64,000 nt of DNA from Treponema_C sp050937815 (GCF_050937815.1 NZ_JACDIJ010000001.1:620001-684000); one strand, 5' to 3'. Positions 8,056 through 17,696 are shown, counted from the stretch's first letter. The notes: generated by a model not told the origin, from the sequence alone. Numbers and translations are program-made.

Positions 8056-8301
8056 TTACCGTGTAAAGTTTTTTTTGTTTAAAATTTTGCGAACGGTATC
8101 GGAAGGCTGAGCGCCTACTCCGAGCCAATAGCGTACACGTTCGGCATCAAAAACAATTTGTTTGTCTTCGGCTTCGATAGGATGATACAGTCCCACTTCT
8201 TCAATAGTGGTTCCGTCCCGCGGTTTACGGGCATCCTGTACGACTATACGGTAATACGGACGCTTTTTTGTTCCGAATTTTTTAAGTCTGATTCGTACCA
8301 T
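8056..8301 (-). CDS. rpsP: 30S ribosomal protein S16
   Basis: 81 residues, full-length S16: VRIRLKKFGTKKRPYYRIVVQDARKPRDG at the start and WLGVGAQPSDTVRKILNK near the end. S16 binds 16S rRNA early in 30S assembly. First gene of the operon; ffh, often present upstream in other bacteria, is absent here and a divergent gene follows instead. SD GGAGG precedes ATG 8301. Confidence 0.97.
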   Translation of the reverse strand: MVRIRLKKFGTKKRPYYRIVVQDARKPRDGTTIEEVGLYHPIEAEDKQIVFDAERVRYWLGVGAQPSDTVRKILNKKNFTR

Positions 8302-8343
8302 TTAATACCTCCATAAAAAGATTTGCACAAAGCATGAAATTTA

Positions 8344-8372
8344 TTTATATCACAAAGGGACTGCTTGGTCAA
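8344..8372 (-). promoter_or_regulatory. Promoter of the rpsP operon
   Basis: TTGACC (8372 to 8367), a 17-nt spacer and TATAAA (8349 to 8344), about 42 nt before the rpsP start codon, with an intervening ribosome site. A conventional leadered promoter, in contrast to the divergent one beside it. Confidence 0.7.
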
Positions 8373-8402
8373 GATACAGATACAAGACGGAGCGCACATA
8401 CC

Positions 8403-8430
8403 TTGACAACAAAACTATTGCCGGTATACT
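8403..8430 (+). promoter_or_regulatory. Consensus promoter giving a probable leaderless mRNA
   Basis: TTGACA (8403-8408), a 16-nt spacer and TATACT (8425-8430), followed by only 7 nt before GTG 8438. The predicted transcription start falls on the start codon itself and there is no room for a ribosome site. Confidence 0.7.
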
Positions 8431-8437
8431 CTAAAGA

Positions 8438-9814
8438 GTGAAGCCGAAAAAACATTCTTTGCTTACTGCGGTACAATCCTTTTTTTTTACGTTTGTATTG
8501 TATTTTCAAAATAATTTATATTTATACTCGTTAGCCTGTGCCTTCGGTTTTTTATATTCGCTTATCCCGACCGTAATTATGATAGCGGCCGTTCTTATAC
8601 GGCTTTTGCATACTTCACCGGATATGCTGTACCTTTTTTTAAAAAATGCGGAAAAATGGATTGATATAAAAAATCTTGATTATTTAACCGCTTATTTTTT
8701 TACTTCAAAACGTCCGACGCTCTTTGAAATTATTATCGGTATTACGGTCTTTTTTTTGGCACGCCGATTTTTCGGTACCGTTATGCAATCGGTAAAAAGG
8801 ATATTTCACGAAGCAACCGACCAGCGGCCGCTTATTACTCATTTTATTACCGTCGCCGGCGAAGTGCTTTTAGTTGTTATTACTGCCGTATTGGTCTTTG
8901 TTTTAACCGCTTCAAAATCGTTTTTTTATACGCTTCAGGCCGATTCCGTTTTATCCGTACCGGCTTTACTGCCTTTTATAAGTACCGGCCTGAGCGAACT
9001 GCTGCCCCTTTTATTCAATACCGTTCCTTATATACTGATATGGATATTTACAAGTCTTGCATTCCGATTTGCATCGGGCACAAAACCGCGTTTTAAAATA
9101 TGTGTGTTTGCCGCATTACTTTGTTCGCTTATATTTGCCGGAGTCAGTTATATTTTTTCGCTTTTTATAGATACGGCAAAATACAATTTAATTTACGGCG
9201 TTTTGGGCAATCTTATGGTTATGCTGCTTGAAGTGTCGGTATTTTTTTCGCTTTTTTTGTTTTTTGCGCAATTCGTATACGTCTTACAGTTTTTCGATTC
9301 TCTTTTGCTTGCCGAACTCTACCTTTTGCCGGCTCGCAATGAAACGGGCTTTTTCCAAGGGATTAGGCGTATGCTGTTTATACGCCCCGAACGATTTTTA
9401 TACACGGTGCCTATGCCGAAAAGAAAAAAACGGGGTAAAAAAAAGAAGCCGGAAGCGGCACATGCCGAAGATGTGCCCGTTTTCGAAACCAAAAAAAACG
9501 GCAGTATTATTTTTTCAAAAGGCGATACGGACAAAGCCGTGTATTATTTGGCGGCAGGGTCGGTCGAATTATTGCGAGAAAACAACATTGCCCACCTTGA
9601 GCGAGGCGCTTTTTTCGGCGAATTAAGCTTTTTACTCAGCGAGCCGCGAAATGCAACCGCACGGGCCGTAACCGACGTTCAACTTATAAAAATCAGCGAA
9701 AAAACGTTTTCGGAACTTTTAAACCGCAGTCCGGAGGCCGTGCGAAAAACCATATCGCAGATTTCCGCTTATTTTGCACGAAACACCAATTTAACGGAAA
9801 ACGTACATACATAA
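8438..9814 (+). CDS. YihY/BrkB-family membrane protein fused to a cyclic-nucleotide-binding domain
   Basis: 458 residues. Residues 1-290 have about six membrane segments and the YihY (UPF0761, formerly called ribonuclease BN) pattern, including ALIPTVIMIAAV-like and FARRFFGTVMQSVKRIF-like stretches; that family has no proven enzymatic role. A basic linker (PKRKKRGKKKKPEAAHAE, about 325-342) leads to a C-terminal cNMP-binding/Crp-like domain (350-450) with the phosphate-cassette motif FFGELSFLLSEPRNATARA. The combination suggests a membrane protein controlled by cAMP or a similar ligand. GTG 8438 is the only sensible start, and a promoter ends 7 nt upstream. Divergent from the rpsP operon. The domain assignments are strong, the role is open. 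Confidence 0.85.
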   Translation: MKPKKHSLLTAVQSFFFTFVLYFQNNLYLYSLACAFGFLYSLIPTVIMIAAVLIRLLHTSPDMLYLFLKNAEKWIDIKNLDYLTAYFFTSKRPTLFEIIIGITVFFLARRFFGTVMQSVKRIFHEATDQRPLITHFITVAGEVLLVVITAVLVFVLTASKSFFYTLQADSVLSVPALLPFISTGLSELLPLLFNTVPYILIWIFTSLAFRFASGTKPRFKICVFAALLCSLIFAGVSYIFSLFIDTAKYNLIYGVLGNLMVMLLEVSVFFSLFLFFAQFVYVLQFFDSLLLAELYLLPARNETGFFQGIRRMLFIRPERFLYTVPMPKRKKRGKKKKPEAAHAEDVPVFETKKNGSIIFSKGDTDKAVYYLAAGSVELLRENNIAHLERGAFFGELSFLLSEPRNATARAVTDVQLIKISEKTFSELLNRSPEAVRKTISQISAYFARNTNLTENVHT

Positions 9815-9828
9815 AAGCCGGCCGACGT

Positions 9829-11313
9829 CTATTTTGTTTCGGACTGCAATTTCCGAAACAAACTTAAACTTGCATCGTTCCTTGTATCGGGCGCATAGCG
9901 GACGCTGTGTATACTTTTTGAAACAATGTTCCGTAAATCGGCCGTTTGCAAGTCGGGATAAAAATATTTTATTTGCGCCAATAAATTACCCAATGAGGTG
10001 CTTTCTTTTGCACCCGTTAACAGTTCTTTGCCCGTATAGTTTGCGGTTAATCGGTTTATACGCTTATTTTTGCTTCCGCCGCCGACAATATAAACCGATT
10101 CTATTTTTTTAGCGCACGCTCTTTCAATCTCTTCAATCGCGACGGCATAACTGCATGCAAGCGATTCTTCGGCACAGCAAAAAAGGGTTTGCCAATCTTT
10201 TTTACCCGTAACTTGATGCGTTTTCAATAAATAAGCCCAAATCGATTCGCTCATAGAAACAGGGTTAAAATATTCCGCATCGTTGACCGACATTATCGGC
10301 ACGCCGTCTTTTTTCTTTGCCGTCAATGTATCGATTTCGCTCCATTCGATTTCAGTTCCCTTTTCCGCTTCATATTCTTTTTTGAGCTTTTGCAAAATAA
10401 ACATTCCGGCATTGTTTTTTAAAAGAGTTATACTGTCAAAAGCGCCGACCTCATTTGTTAAGCCTGCATTTAAAACTTCGTCCGAAATAAGAGGCTCTGA
10501 AAGTTCCGTTCCTATTAAAGACCATGTTCCGGCGCTTATAAACGAAAAAGATTCGTCTTTGCCTGCGGGAACGGCTAAAACGGCGGCAGCCGTGTCGTGG
10601 GACGGAACACAAATAAGCGGAATATCATAATCAATCCCCAGTTCCGTTTTTATTTTTGCCGTTATATTTCCCAACAGCATACTGTGCTTACCGATAGGAG
10701 CAAATAAGCCGGATCGTATGGCAAACATATCGCAGATATATTTGCTTACCGTTTTGGTTTTTGTGTTCATAAGCTGAGTAGTGGAAAATTCGGTCGGCTC
10801 ATTGATTTTTTGCCCCGTAAAAAAATAATTTAAAATATCGGGTATCATCAATAATGTATCCGCGGCATTTACCAAGCCGGGCATCCGCTCTTGCAAAGCT
10901 TTTAGTAAAAAAAGCGAATTGATTTTATCGCATAAAATGCCGGTTTCATAAAACATGTTTTTTTTGTCGGCAGGCGAAACCTTGTTTAAAATCTCCGCAC
11001 CGTATGTATTACGATATGCACAAGGGTTATTGAGCATAGTTCCTTCTTTAGCAAAAAAAGCAAAATCGACACCCCATGTACAAATACCTGCGGAATGTAT
11101 CTGTGTAACACAGGATGCCGCTTTTTTCAGTCCTTCAAGCAGTCCCTTGTAAATATGCAATATATCCCAATAAAAATATCCGTTTACTTCAATCATATAA
11201 TTCGGTACTTGATCTATAACTTCGGTAATCAATTTTTCTCCGTCATAGGTACCTAAAATCGTTCGAAAGGAGGAATTCCCGCAATCAAATGCTATCATAT
11301 TTTTTTGAATCAT
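9829..11313 (-). CDS. rhaB: Rhamnulokinase-like FGGY-family sugar kinase
   Basis: 494 residues with FGGY kinase architecture: N-terminal phosphate loop (IAFDCGNSSFR), the CTWGVDFAFF segment, YRNTYG, the hinge region SHDTAAAVLAVP and SAGTWSLIGTE, and the C-terminal adenine-binding loop YIVGGGSKNKRINRLTA. These are closest to rhamnulokinase (L-rhamnulose to L-rhamnulose-1-phosphate), but no other rhamnose gene is in the window, so the substrate is not certain; another deoxyketose is possible. Convergent with the upstream YihY gene and divergent from pyrG. ATG 11313 lacks a ribosome site and sits 6 nt after a -10 box. Confidence 0.82.
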   Translation of the reverse strand: MIQKNMIAFDCGNSSFRTILGTYDGEKLITEVIDQVPNYMIEVNGYFYWDILHIYKGLLEGLKKAASCVTQIHSAGICTWGVDFAFFAKEGTMLNNPCAYRNTYGAEILNKVSPADKKNMFYETGILCDKINSLFLLKALQERMPGLVNAADTLLMIPDILNYFFTGQKINEPTEFSTTQLMNTKTKTVSKYICDMFAIRSGLFAPIGKHSMLLGNITAKIKTELGIDYDIPLICVPSHDTAAAVLAVPAGKDESFSFISAGTWSLIGTELSEPLISDEVLNAGLTNEVGAFDSITLLKNNAGMFILQKLKKEYEAEKGTEIEWSEIDTLTAKKKDGVPIMSVNDAEYFNPVSMSESIWAYLLKTHQVTGKKDWQTLFCCAEESLACSYAVAIEEIERACAKKIESVYIVGGGSKNKRINRLTANYTGKELLTGAKESTSLGNLLAQIKYFYPDLQTADLRNIVSKSIHSVRYAPDTRNDASLSLFRKLQSETK

Positions 11314-11319
11314 ATAATC

Positions 11320-11348
11320 AGTCTAAGCGCAAAAACGGTATTTGTCAA
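11320..11348 (-). promoter_or_regulatory. Promoter of the rhaB-like gene (leaderless type)
   Basis: TTGACA (11348 to 11343), 17-nt spacer, TAGACT (11325 to 11320), then 6 nt to ATG 11313. There is no Shine-Dalgarno match. Confidence 0.65.
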
Positions 11349-11381
11349 TTCGCATTTATATGTATGCACTGTTGCAGAACT

Positions 11382-11419
11382 CGGTTCTGTTGCAGAACCG
11401 GCGGTGTTTGTGATATAAT
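11382..11419 (+). promoter_or_regulatory. Hairpin and extended -10 promoter of pyrG (leaderless type)
   Basis: An extended -10 element, TG followed one base later by TATAAT (11411-11419), ends 8 nt before ATG 11428; a weak TTGCAG lies 18 nt upstream. A perfect inverted repeat CGGTTCTG/CAGAACCG (11382-11389 and 11393-11400) overlaps the -35 region and may be an operator. No ribosome site precedes the ATG. Confidence 0.65.
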
Positions 11420-11427
11420 CCGCGCAT

Positions 11428-13062
11428 ATGACAAAATATATTTTTATTACCGGCGGTGTCGTTTCGGGTTTGGGCAAGGGTATTGCGGCTGCTTCTATCG
11501 GATTGATTTTAAAAAGCAGGGGCTTAAAAGTCGTAAATCAAAAATTCGACCCCTATTTGAACATAGATCCGGGCACTTTAAATCCGTATGAGCACGGGGA
11601 AGTATTCGTGACCGACGACGGGGCGGAAACCGACCTTGATTTGGGGCATTACGAGCGTTTTACCGATGTCAGTTTGTCTAAAAACAGCAGTACGAGCGCC
11701 GGAAAAGTATACCTTTCCGTATTAAATACCGAACGCGAAGGCGGTTATAACGGAAAAACCGTGCAGGTTATTCCCAACGTAACCGACGAAATCCGCACCA
11801 GAATGATGGCCGCCGCTAAAGAAAATAAAGTCGATGTCGTTATTACCGAAGTCGGCGGCACGGTCGGCGATATAGAATCCCTTCCTTTTATAGAAGCAAT
11901 CAGGCAAATAAAATACGAGGTCGGTTTTGAAAACTGCGCTTACGTGCATTTAACGCTTATGCCCTATATGAAAAAAGCGCAGGAATTAAAAACAAAGCCT
12001 ACCCAACACAGCGTAAAAGATTTGCAGGGCTTGGGTATTCAGCCCGACGTTATTATGCTCAGAAGCGAAATGCCCATCGATTTTGCAACAAGGGAAAAAC
12101 TCGCCCTGTTTTGTAATGTTCCCAACGAAGCCATCATTCAAAATTTAAACGCACAGTCTATTTACGAAGTGCCCCTTATGCTTGAAGCGGAAGGCTTGGG
12201 AAACGCAATTTGCAAAGCCCTGCATATCGATTGCCGAAAAAGCGATTTAAGCGATTGGGAAAAAATTGTTGAGCGTTTTCACCGGCCGGCACAAAAAGTA
12301 AAAATCGCCCTGGTCGGAAAATATATAGAACTGCACGACGCCTATCTTTCGGTCGCCGAATCTTTAATTCATGCGGGCATTCACCACAACAGTGCAGTCG
12401 AAATAGAATGGGTGGATTCGGAAAGTATAACCGATTTACAAAGCGCCGCCGATCGGCTTAACGGCGCAAGCGGCATTATTTTACCCGGCGGCTTCGGTAC
12501 AAGGGGTGTTGAAGGTATGATTTTTGCCGCTCAATATGCGCGCGAAAACACAATTCCCTTTTTCGGTATTTGTTTAGGTATGCAAATATGCGTTATAGAG
12601 TATGCACGCAACGTGTTGGGCTTAAAAGATGCCGATTCGACCGAAATGAATCGGGATACGGGGCACCCCGTTATAAGCCTTATGAGCGATAAGGCGGGAA
12701 CCGAAGTTCCCGGAGGTCTTATGGGCGGAACTTTGCGTTTGGGAAAATACGAGTGCAGCCTTGCCGACGGCTCTTTGGCGCACAAAGCATACGGCGAACA
12801 CAAAATTTGGGAGCGCCACCGCCACCGTTATGAGTTTAACAATGATTTTAAAGAACCTTTTGAAAAGGGTGGATTAAAATTCAGCGGTATAAACGAAGAG
12901 CGCGGCTTGGTTGAAATTGCGGAATTGGATACAAAGGTTCATCCGTGGATGCTTGCCGTACAGTTCCACCCCGAATTCAAGTCGAGGCCGAACAGGGCTC
13001 ATCCTTTGTTTAGGGATTTTATCGGTGCCGCCCTTGCACACGGCGGTTCGGCAAAAAACTGA
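11428..13062 (+). CDS. pyrG: CTP synthase (glutamine-hydrolysing)
   Basis: 544 residues, the normal length. Converts UTP to CTP with ATP and glutamine. The synthase domain (1-270) begins TKYIFITGGVVSGLGKG and contains KFDPYLNIDPGTLNPYEHGEV-like core residues and EVGGTVGDIES; the glutaminase domain (290-540) has the nucleophile Cys in FFGICLGMQ and the His-Glu pair in AVQFHPEFKSRP. Followed 76 bp later by guaA on the same strand, so two nucleotide amidotransferases are probably co-transcribed. Confidence 0.97.
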   Translation: MTKYIFITGGVVSGLGKGIAAASIGLILKSRGLKVVNQKFDPYLNIDPGTLNPYEHGEVFVTDDGAETDLDLGHYERFTDVSLSKNSSTSAGKVYLSVLNTEREGGYNGKTVQVIPNVTDEIRTRMMAAAKENKVDVVITEVGGTVGDIESLPFIEAIRQIKYEVGFENCAYVHLTLMPYMKKAQELKTKPTQHSVKDLQGLGIQPDVIMLRSEMPIDFATREKLALFCNVPNEAIIQNLNAQSIYEVPLMLEAEGLGNAICKALHIDCRKSDLSDWEKIVERFHRPAQKVKIALVGKYIELHDAYLSVAESLIHAGIHHNSAVEIEWVDSESITDLQSAADRLNGASGIILPGGFGTRGVEGMIFAAQYARENTIPFFGICLGMQICVIEYARNVLGLKDADSTEMNRDTGHPVISLMSDKAGTEVPGGLMGGTLRLGKYECSLADGSLAHKAYGEHKIWERHRHRYEFNNDFKEPFEKGGLKFSGINEERGLVEIAELDTKVHPWMLAVQFHPEFKSRPNRAHPLFRDFIGAALAHGGSAKN

Positions 13063-13138
13063 CATTTTTCGGCACTCCGGCCGTTTTTCGGCTTTCGGCC
13101 GCACAAAAGGGTATATCAACAGCGTAACGGGAGACATT

Positions 13139-15127
13139 ATGCACGAACATATAAAGGTTCTGGACTTCGGGAGCCAGTATGCACATTTGATAACAAAACG
13201 CCTTCGCCTTTCGGGCTACTATGCCGAAATCGCGTCCCCGGCCTCCCCCGCCGCTTCCTTTGAGCATACGCGCGGCATTATTTTATCGGGCGGCCCCGCT
13301 TCCGTGTACGAAAAGGATATTCCCGAATTCAATGAGGGGATTTTCGATTTGGATATTCCGGTACTCGGTTTGTGCTATGGGCATCAGCTTATGTGTAAGC
13401 ACTACGGCGGCACCGTACAAAAGGCGCAAGCCGGAGAATTCGGCATAGCTTCTTTAATCGAATGTAAAGAAAACCCCTCTCCCCTTTTTGAAAACATCGC
13501 CTTTCCTTCTCAAGTGTGGATGAGCCATCAGGATGAGGTAAGCTCTTTGCCGCCGGGCTTTGAATGTACCGCATACACCGCAAACTGCGCTTATGCAGCG
13601 ATTCAAGACCTTAAGCGAAAACGCTTCGGCTTACAGTTTCACACGGAAGTAAAAGATACCGTTCAGGGAATAGAGATTTTGGAAAACTTTGCGCGTTTTT
13701 GCGGCATGGGAAAAAATCGGAACACGGATGTTCTTCTTAATGAAATTATGGAAGATATTCGCCGCGACGCACAAAACCGTTCGGTATTGCTTTTTTTATC
13801 GGGCGGCGTAGACTCAACCGTAGCCTTTGCCCTTTTAAACAAAGCGCTCGGTACGGAGCGGGTTAAGGGGCTTCATATAGACAACGGCTTTATGCGCAAA
13901 AACGAAAGTGCATCAATAGCCGAGCGCTACCGTTCATTCGGATTTACAAACTTTATCGTCGAAGACGCTTCCGATCGATTTTTAAAAGCCGTATATCGCG
14001 AAACCGACCCGCAAAAAAAACGCCATGCCGTCGGTGAAACCTTTATCAAAGTGCGCGACGAGGTAGCATCAAAATACGGTTTGGATTCGGATCATTGGCT
14101 TTTGGCGCAGGGAACGCTTTACCCCGACATTATAGAATCGGGCGGAACAAAAAATGCGCACGTTATAAAAACCCATCACAACCGAGTAGAAGGCATTCAG
14201 GAATTGATTGAAAAGGGTTTGATTATTGAGCCTTTAAAAGATTTGTATAAGGATGAGGTGCGCATTATCGGTAAACAGCTCGGCCTTCCCGACGAATTGA
14301 TTATGCGCCATCCTTTTCCCGGCCCCGGCCTTTCGATAAACGTGTTGGGAAGTACCGGAAAACTCGACAATTCTTCAGAATATAAAGAAGCCCTTGCACA
14401 AACGGCCGCCGCCCTTAGCGAGCTTAAAAAACATTCAACTTCAGTCGCCGCCTCCCCTTCCGCTGCAATCGCTTCCCCCGCCTCGCAAGCCGTTGCCGAC
14501 GCCGTTACGGGAGACCTTGCGGAAGCCGTCGGCTGCATAGAGCGAATCGGCGTTTTACCCGTAAAGTCGGTCGGTGTGCAGGGAGATTTCCGCACCTACC
14601 GCTTTCCTGCGGTTTTGTATACCGCAAGCCAAGACGACTATGCGGATAAAAAAGCCTCTTTACAAAAAGCGGAAAAACTCTTTGCCGTACACGGCGCCGA
14701 ACGCTTATGGGGCGGCTTTGAACACATATCTTCGGGATTGACCAATTCCTGCGAAAAGATAAACCGCACGGTATGGGCGCTCTACGAAAAAAAAGACTGC
14801 CGTCTTGTCGAAGGCTATTGCGATAAGGGGCGGCTCGACCACATACGCGAAACCGATGCCGTTATGCTCGACGAATTACGAAAATCGTCCTGGTACGCAA
14901 AAATCTTCCAGCATTTAACGATAAACCTTCCCTACGCCGCCGAAGACGGGCACTGCTCCATTGTGCTGCGTCCGGTTGTATCCGAAGACGTTATGACCGC
15001 ACGTTTTGCGCATCTTGAGCCCCGCGTTCTTTTTGCCGCCCTTGAGCGGATAACGGATTTCGACTTTATCGATGCGGTATACTACGATATTACAAACAAA
15101 CCGCCCGCCACCTTTGGCTGGGAGTAA
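13139..15127 (+). CDS. guaA: GMP synthase (glutamine-hydrolysing), long form
   Basis: Makes GMP from XMP. ATG 13139 follows GGGAG by 5 nt; the open frame extends further upstream into pyrG but without motifs. Glutaminase domain 1-190 (FGSQYAHLITKRLR, catalytic Cys in LGLCYGHQLM, QFHTEV), ATP-pyrophosphatase domain with SGGVDSTVAF (about 225) and the C-terminal dimer domain ending YYDITNKPPATFGWE. At 662 residues it is about 140 longer than the common bacterial form; the extra part (about 420-580) lies within the dimerisation region, as in the human-type enzyme. It includes an Ala/Ser-rich low-complexity stretch. Confidence 0.95.
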   Translation: MHEHIKVLDFGSQYAHLITKRLRLSGYYAEIASPASPAASFEHTRGIILSGGPASVYEKDIPEFNEGIFDLDIPVLGLCYGHQLMCKHYGGTVQKAQAGEFGIASLIECKENPSPLFENIAFPSQVWMSHQDEVSSLPPGFECTAYTANCAYAAIQDLKRKRFGLQFHTEVKDTVQGIEILENFARFCGMGKNRNTDVLLNEIMEDIRRDAQNRSVLLFLSGGVDSTVAFALLNKALGTERVKGLHIDNGFMRKNESASIAERYRSFGFTNFIVEDASDRFLKAVYRETDPQKKRHAVGETFIKVRDEVASKYGLDSDHWLLAQGTLYPDIIESGGTKNAHVIKTHHNRVEGIQELIEKGLIIEPLKDLYKDEVRIIGKQLGLPDELIMRHPFPGPGLSINVLGSTGKLDNSSEYKEALAQTAAALSELKKHSTSVAASPSAAIASPASQAVADAVTGDLAEAVGCIERIGVLPVKSVGVQGDFRTYRFPAVLYTASQDDYADKKASLQKAEKLFAVHGAERLWGGFEHISSGLTNSCEKINRTVWALYEKKDCRLVEGYCDKGRLDHIRETDAVMLDELRKSSWYAKIFQHLTINLPYAAEDGHCSIVLRPVVSEDVMTARFAHLEPRVLFAALERITDFDFIDAVYYDITNKPPATFGWE

Positions 15128-15174
15128 AAAGAGGGGAAATAACTAAAATAATATTAACATTCAATTGTTTTATA

Positions 15175-15966
15175 TTATGAATTATACCCGGCAGCGATTA
15201 CACCTTGTTTTGATTTAAAATCGGAAGGAGAGCAGTCCATGTATTTACGAAAAACTTCTGCAAAATACTTATAACTATTAAAGCCGGTTTTTTCTGCAAT
15301 TTCATAAATATAACAGGTTTCAGTTTTTAACATTAATATTGAAATATGAATACGGTATCTATTAAGAAAATCATTAAACGGGAAACCGGTTTCCTTTTTT
15401 AATATTCGATTCAAATATGTTGTACTTATGCTATATTTTGTACTAAGCTCGTTTAAAGTTATCTTATTTTTAAAATTTTTCCTTATATAATGATATATTT
15501 CTTTTACATAAAGAGAAAAATTATCTTGTAGCTCGTCGATTTTTTTTACACTAAAAGAACCTATAGGAACATCTTCTGTCAATACAATCTGTTTATTTTC
15601 AAAATATTTACAAATCTTTCTTATAGCTTTAGATAATTGGTCAGGATTTACGGGTTTAAGAAGATATTCATGTGCTCGTAATTGTACTGCTTTTTGTGCA
15701 TATGAAAAATCATTATATGCCGATAAAATTATTGTTTCAAAACAATGATACTGTTTTGCTTTTGTCAACATCTCAAGCCCATCCAATAATGGCATACGAA
15801 TATCGGTAATGACAATATCAGGAGTTAATTCAATAATTTTCTCCAAACCTTCTTTACCGTTTACCGCTTCACCAACTATTTCACAGTTAAGCTCTATCCA
15901 GTTAGTTTTATGCAATAAAAATTTGCGTATTATGTTTTCATCTTCAACAATTAATACTTTATACAT
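15175..15966 (-). CDS. YesN-type response regulator with AraC DNA-binding domain
   Basis: 263 residues. Receiver domain 1-120: KVLIVEDENIIRKFL, phosphoacceptor Asp in DIVITDIRMPLLDG (about residue 55), Thr/Ser and Lys at ILSAYNDF and YLLKPVNP. Residues 160-258 form an AraC/XylS double helix-turn-helix (LSTKYSISTTYLNRILKKETG, IAEKTGFNSYKYFAEVFRKY). It starts 4 nt after the sensor kinase stop codon, so both are one transcript. In Firmicutes such pairs control sugar ABC importers, here the operon behind them is the obvious target. The region is clearly AT-richer than its surroundings. Confidence 0.92.
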   Translation of the reverse strand: MYKVLIVEDENIIRKFLLHKTNWIELNCEIVGEAVNGKEGLEKIIELTPDIVITDIRMPLLDGLEMLTKAKQYHCFETIILSAYNDFSYAQKAVQLRAHEYLLKPVNPDQLSKAIRKICKYFENKQIVLTEDVPIGSFSVKKIDELQDNFSLYVKEIYHYIRKNFKNKITLNELSTKYSISTTYLNRILKKETGFPFNDFLNRYRIHISILMLKTETCYIYEIAEKTGFNSYKYFAEVFRKYMDCSPSDFKSKQGVIAAGYNS

Positions 15967-15969
15967 ATC

Positions 15970-17673
15970 TTAATCGCTTTGTTTTGCAGGGAAAGCTAAT
16001 CTTATATCCGTTCCTTTTTTTAATTTACTTTTGATTTTTATTCCGTATGCGGATCCATACACCAATCTTAGCCTATAATGGGTATTCAATAGTCCCAAAT
16101 GTTTTGATGTGGGTACCCATTCCTTATTTAATTTTTCATTTAATTTTTGTAATTGTTCCTCAGAAATACCGTCCCCATTATCTTTTACATGTAAAATAAC
16201 AATACCTTTTATTATAATACCCGTTATTTTTATAGAAAGATTTTCTTTATAGTGTCTGTATTTTATACAATTTTCAACTAATGGTTGTAATAATAATTTA
16301 GGTATCTTAGATTTATATAAATCCTTTGAAATGTTGATAGAGTATTGCAATTTCTCTTCAAGACGTATTTTTTGCAATTCTAAATACGTTTTTATATATG
16401 ATAAATCTTCTTTGATTTCAACTTGTGTATTTTTACTACCAAGGCTATAACGTAACAAACCTGCTAAAAGTTCAATTATTTCATTGGATTTTGCGGGATT
16501 GTCATAATTGGTATAATATATAATTTGTAAAACATTAAATAAAAAATGAGGATCAAACTGTGCTTGCAGCAACCTTATCTCAGCAAGACGAGTCTGATTA
16601 CTGATTGCTATATTTTGATTAATTAAATTTTTTATCTCACTAACTAATTCTATATATTGATTGGATAAATATTGGAATTCATCGTTATTCTCCAATTGTA
16701 ACTTATAATCGAGATTACCTGCTTGGAATTCCGATATAGCATTTTTTAACTGAATGACAGGTGTACTTAATTTCTTTGCAACAGACGATGAAAGAATATT
16801 CATCATAGCCAATATTAAGGTTGAAAAAAAGAATATTAATAGAAATCCGTATAGAATCATTTGTTCCAAAATGGTTATAGAAGTGAGTATTGTTACACTA
16901 ATATTTGTTCCCTGTAATAAACACTGCGTAATTAGATAATGTATTTTATTAAGTGATATCACAGACGGGATTAAAGTTTTCTCATAAGTAAATCTGTTCC
17001 ATGTATCTTTTATCCTATGATGATTTGTAGCTATAATAGTATCGTAATTATCGCTTAAAACAACAGCGTGCAAGTCAGTCGTTGATATTACAGACATCAA
17101 ATCTGTTTCCAACATCTCACATATTATAAAACAAGAAGCTGCAGTATTCATTCTTATTTTATTTCCAAGAATATATACAATATCGTTATTCCCAACTCTT
17201 TTTTCATGAGAAGTATAACCGATTATCTTACCTTCATCGATATCAGCAATTTCTAGAATTTGCTTATGCAACGAATTGTTTATTATGTAATTTTCTCCCA
17301 TTTGCCAAGCATTTGTTATTAAAATATTGGCATCCGTATCCAATACATAGAAAAGACATTTACATTGTCGATTGCGATTAAAATCATATAATATCTTATA
17401 TAATAAATCCTTGTTTTCACGATCCAATATATATGAATGCAATACCTCATTGTTAGCAAGAGATTCTAAGAATACAATGTAATCCGTAATTTCTTTTGAT
17501 AATACAGATCTTAATTTTGTATTTGTTTTTAAATTACTTTGTACAACAATATAAACACTACAAGAAATAAAGGTTAGCCAAAGTAACAGAAAAAAAAGAA
17601 TAAGGATGGCAACATAATGGAAAAAAGCTGATTTCACGGAACTATTAAAATCTTGTCCTCTTTCATGCTTCAT
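15970..17673 (-). CDS. YesM-type membrane sensor histidine kinase
   Basis: 567 residues. Membrane segments near 18-40 and 270-295 bracket an extracytoplasmic sensing domain of about 230 residues; a HAMP linker follows (about 297-350) and then the LytS/YesM-type His_kinase domain with phosphoacceptor His in QAQFDPHFLFNVLQ and the ATPase part (LLQPLVENCIKYRH, VKDNGDGIS). Partner of the AraC-type regulator that follows. The ligand is unknown. AT-rich codon use like the other island genes. Confidence 0.92.
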   Translation of the reverse strand: MKHERGQDFNSSVKSAFFHYVAILILFFLLLWLTFISCSVYIVVQSNLKTNTKLRSVLSKEITDYIVFLESLANNEVLHSYILDRENKDLLYKILYDFNRNRQCKCLFYVLDTDANILITNAWQMGENYIINNSLHKQILEIADIDEGKIIGYTSHEKRVGNNDIVYILGNKIRMNTAASCFIICEMLETDLMSVISTTDLHAVVLSDNYDTIIATNHHRIKDTWNRFTYEKTLIPSVISLNKIHYLITQCLLQGTNISVTILTSITILEQMILYGFLLIFFFSTLILAMMNILSSSVAKKLSTPVIQLKNAISEFQAGNLDYKLQLENNDEFQYLSNQYIELVSEIKNLINQNIAISNQTRLAEIRLLQAQFDPHFLFNVLQIIYYTNYDNPAKSNEIIELLAGLLRYSLGSKNTQVEIKEDLSYIKTYLELQKIRLEEKLQYSINISKDLYKSKIPKLLLQPLVENCIKYRHYKENLSIKITGIIIKGIVILHVKDNGDGISEEQLQKLNEKLNKEWVPTSKHLGLLNTHYRLRLVYGSAYGIKIKSKLKKGTDIRLAFPAKQSD

Positions 17674-17696
17674 ATTATCCGCCTAATACTTTACCC

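Noticed and set aside
12531..13137. Minus ORFs opposite pyrG and guaA
   Set aside because: They are shadows of the high-confidence + strand genes with no features of their own.
12911..13138. N-terminal extension of guaA
   Set aside because: The frame is open but lies inside pyrG and lacks motifs; ATG 13139 has a good ribosome site.
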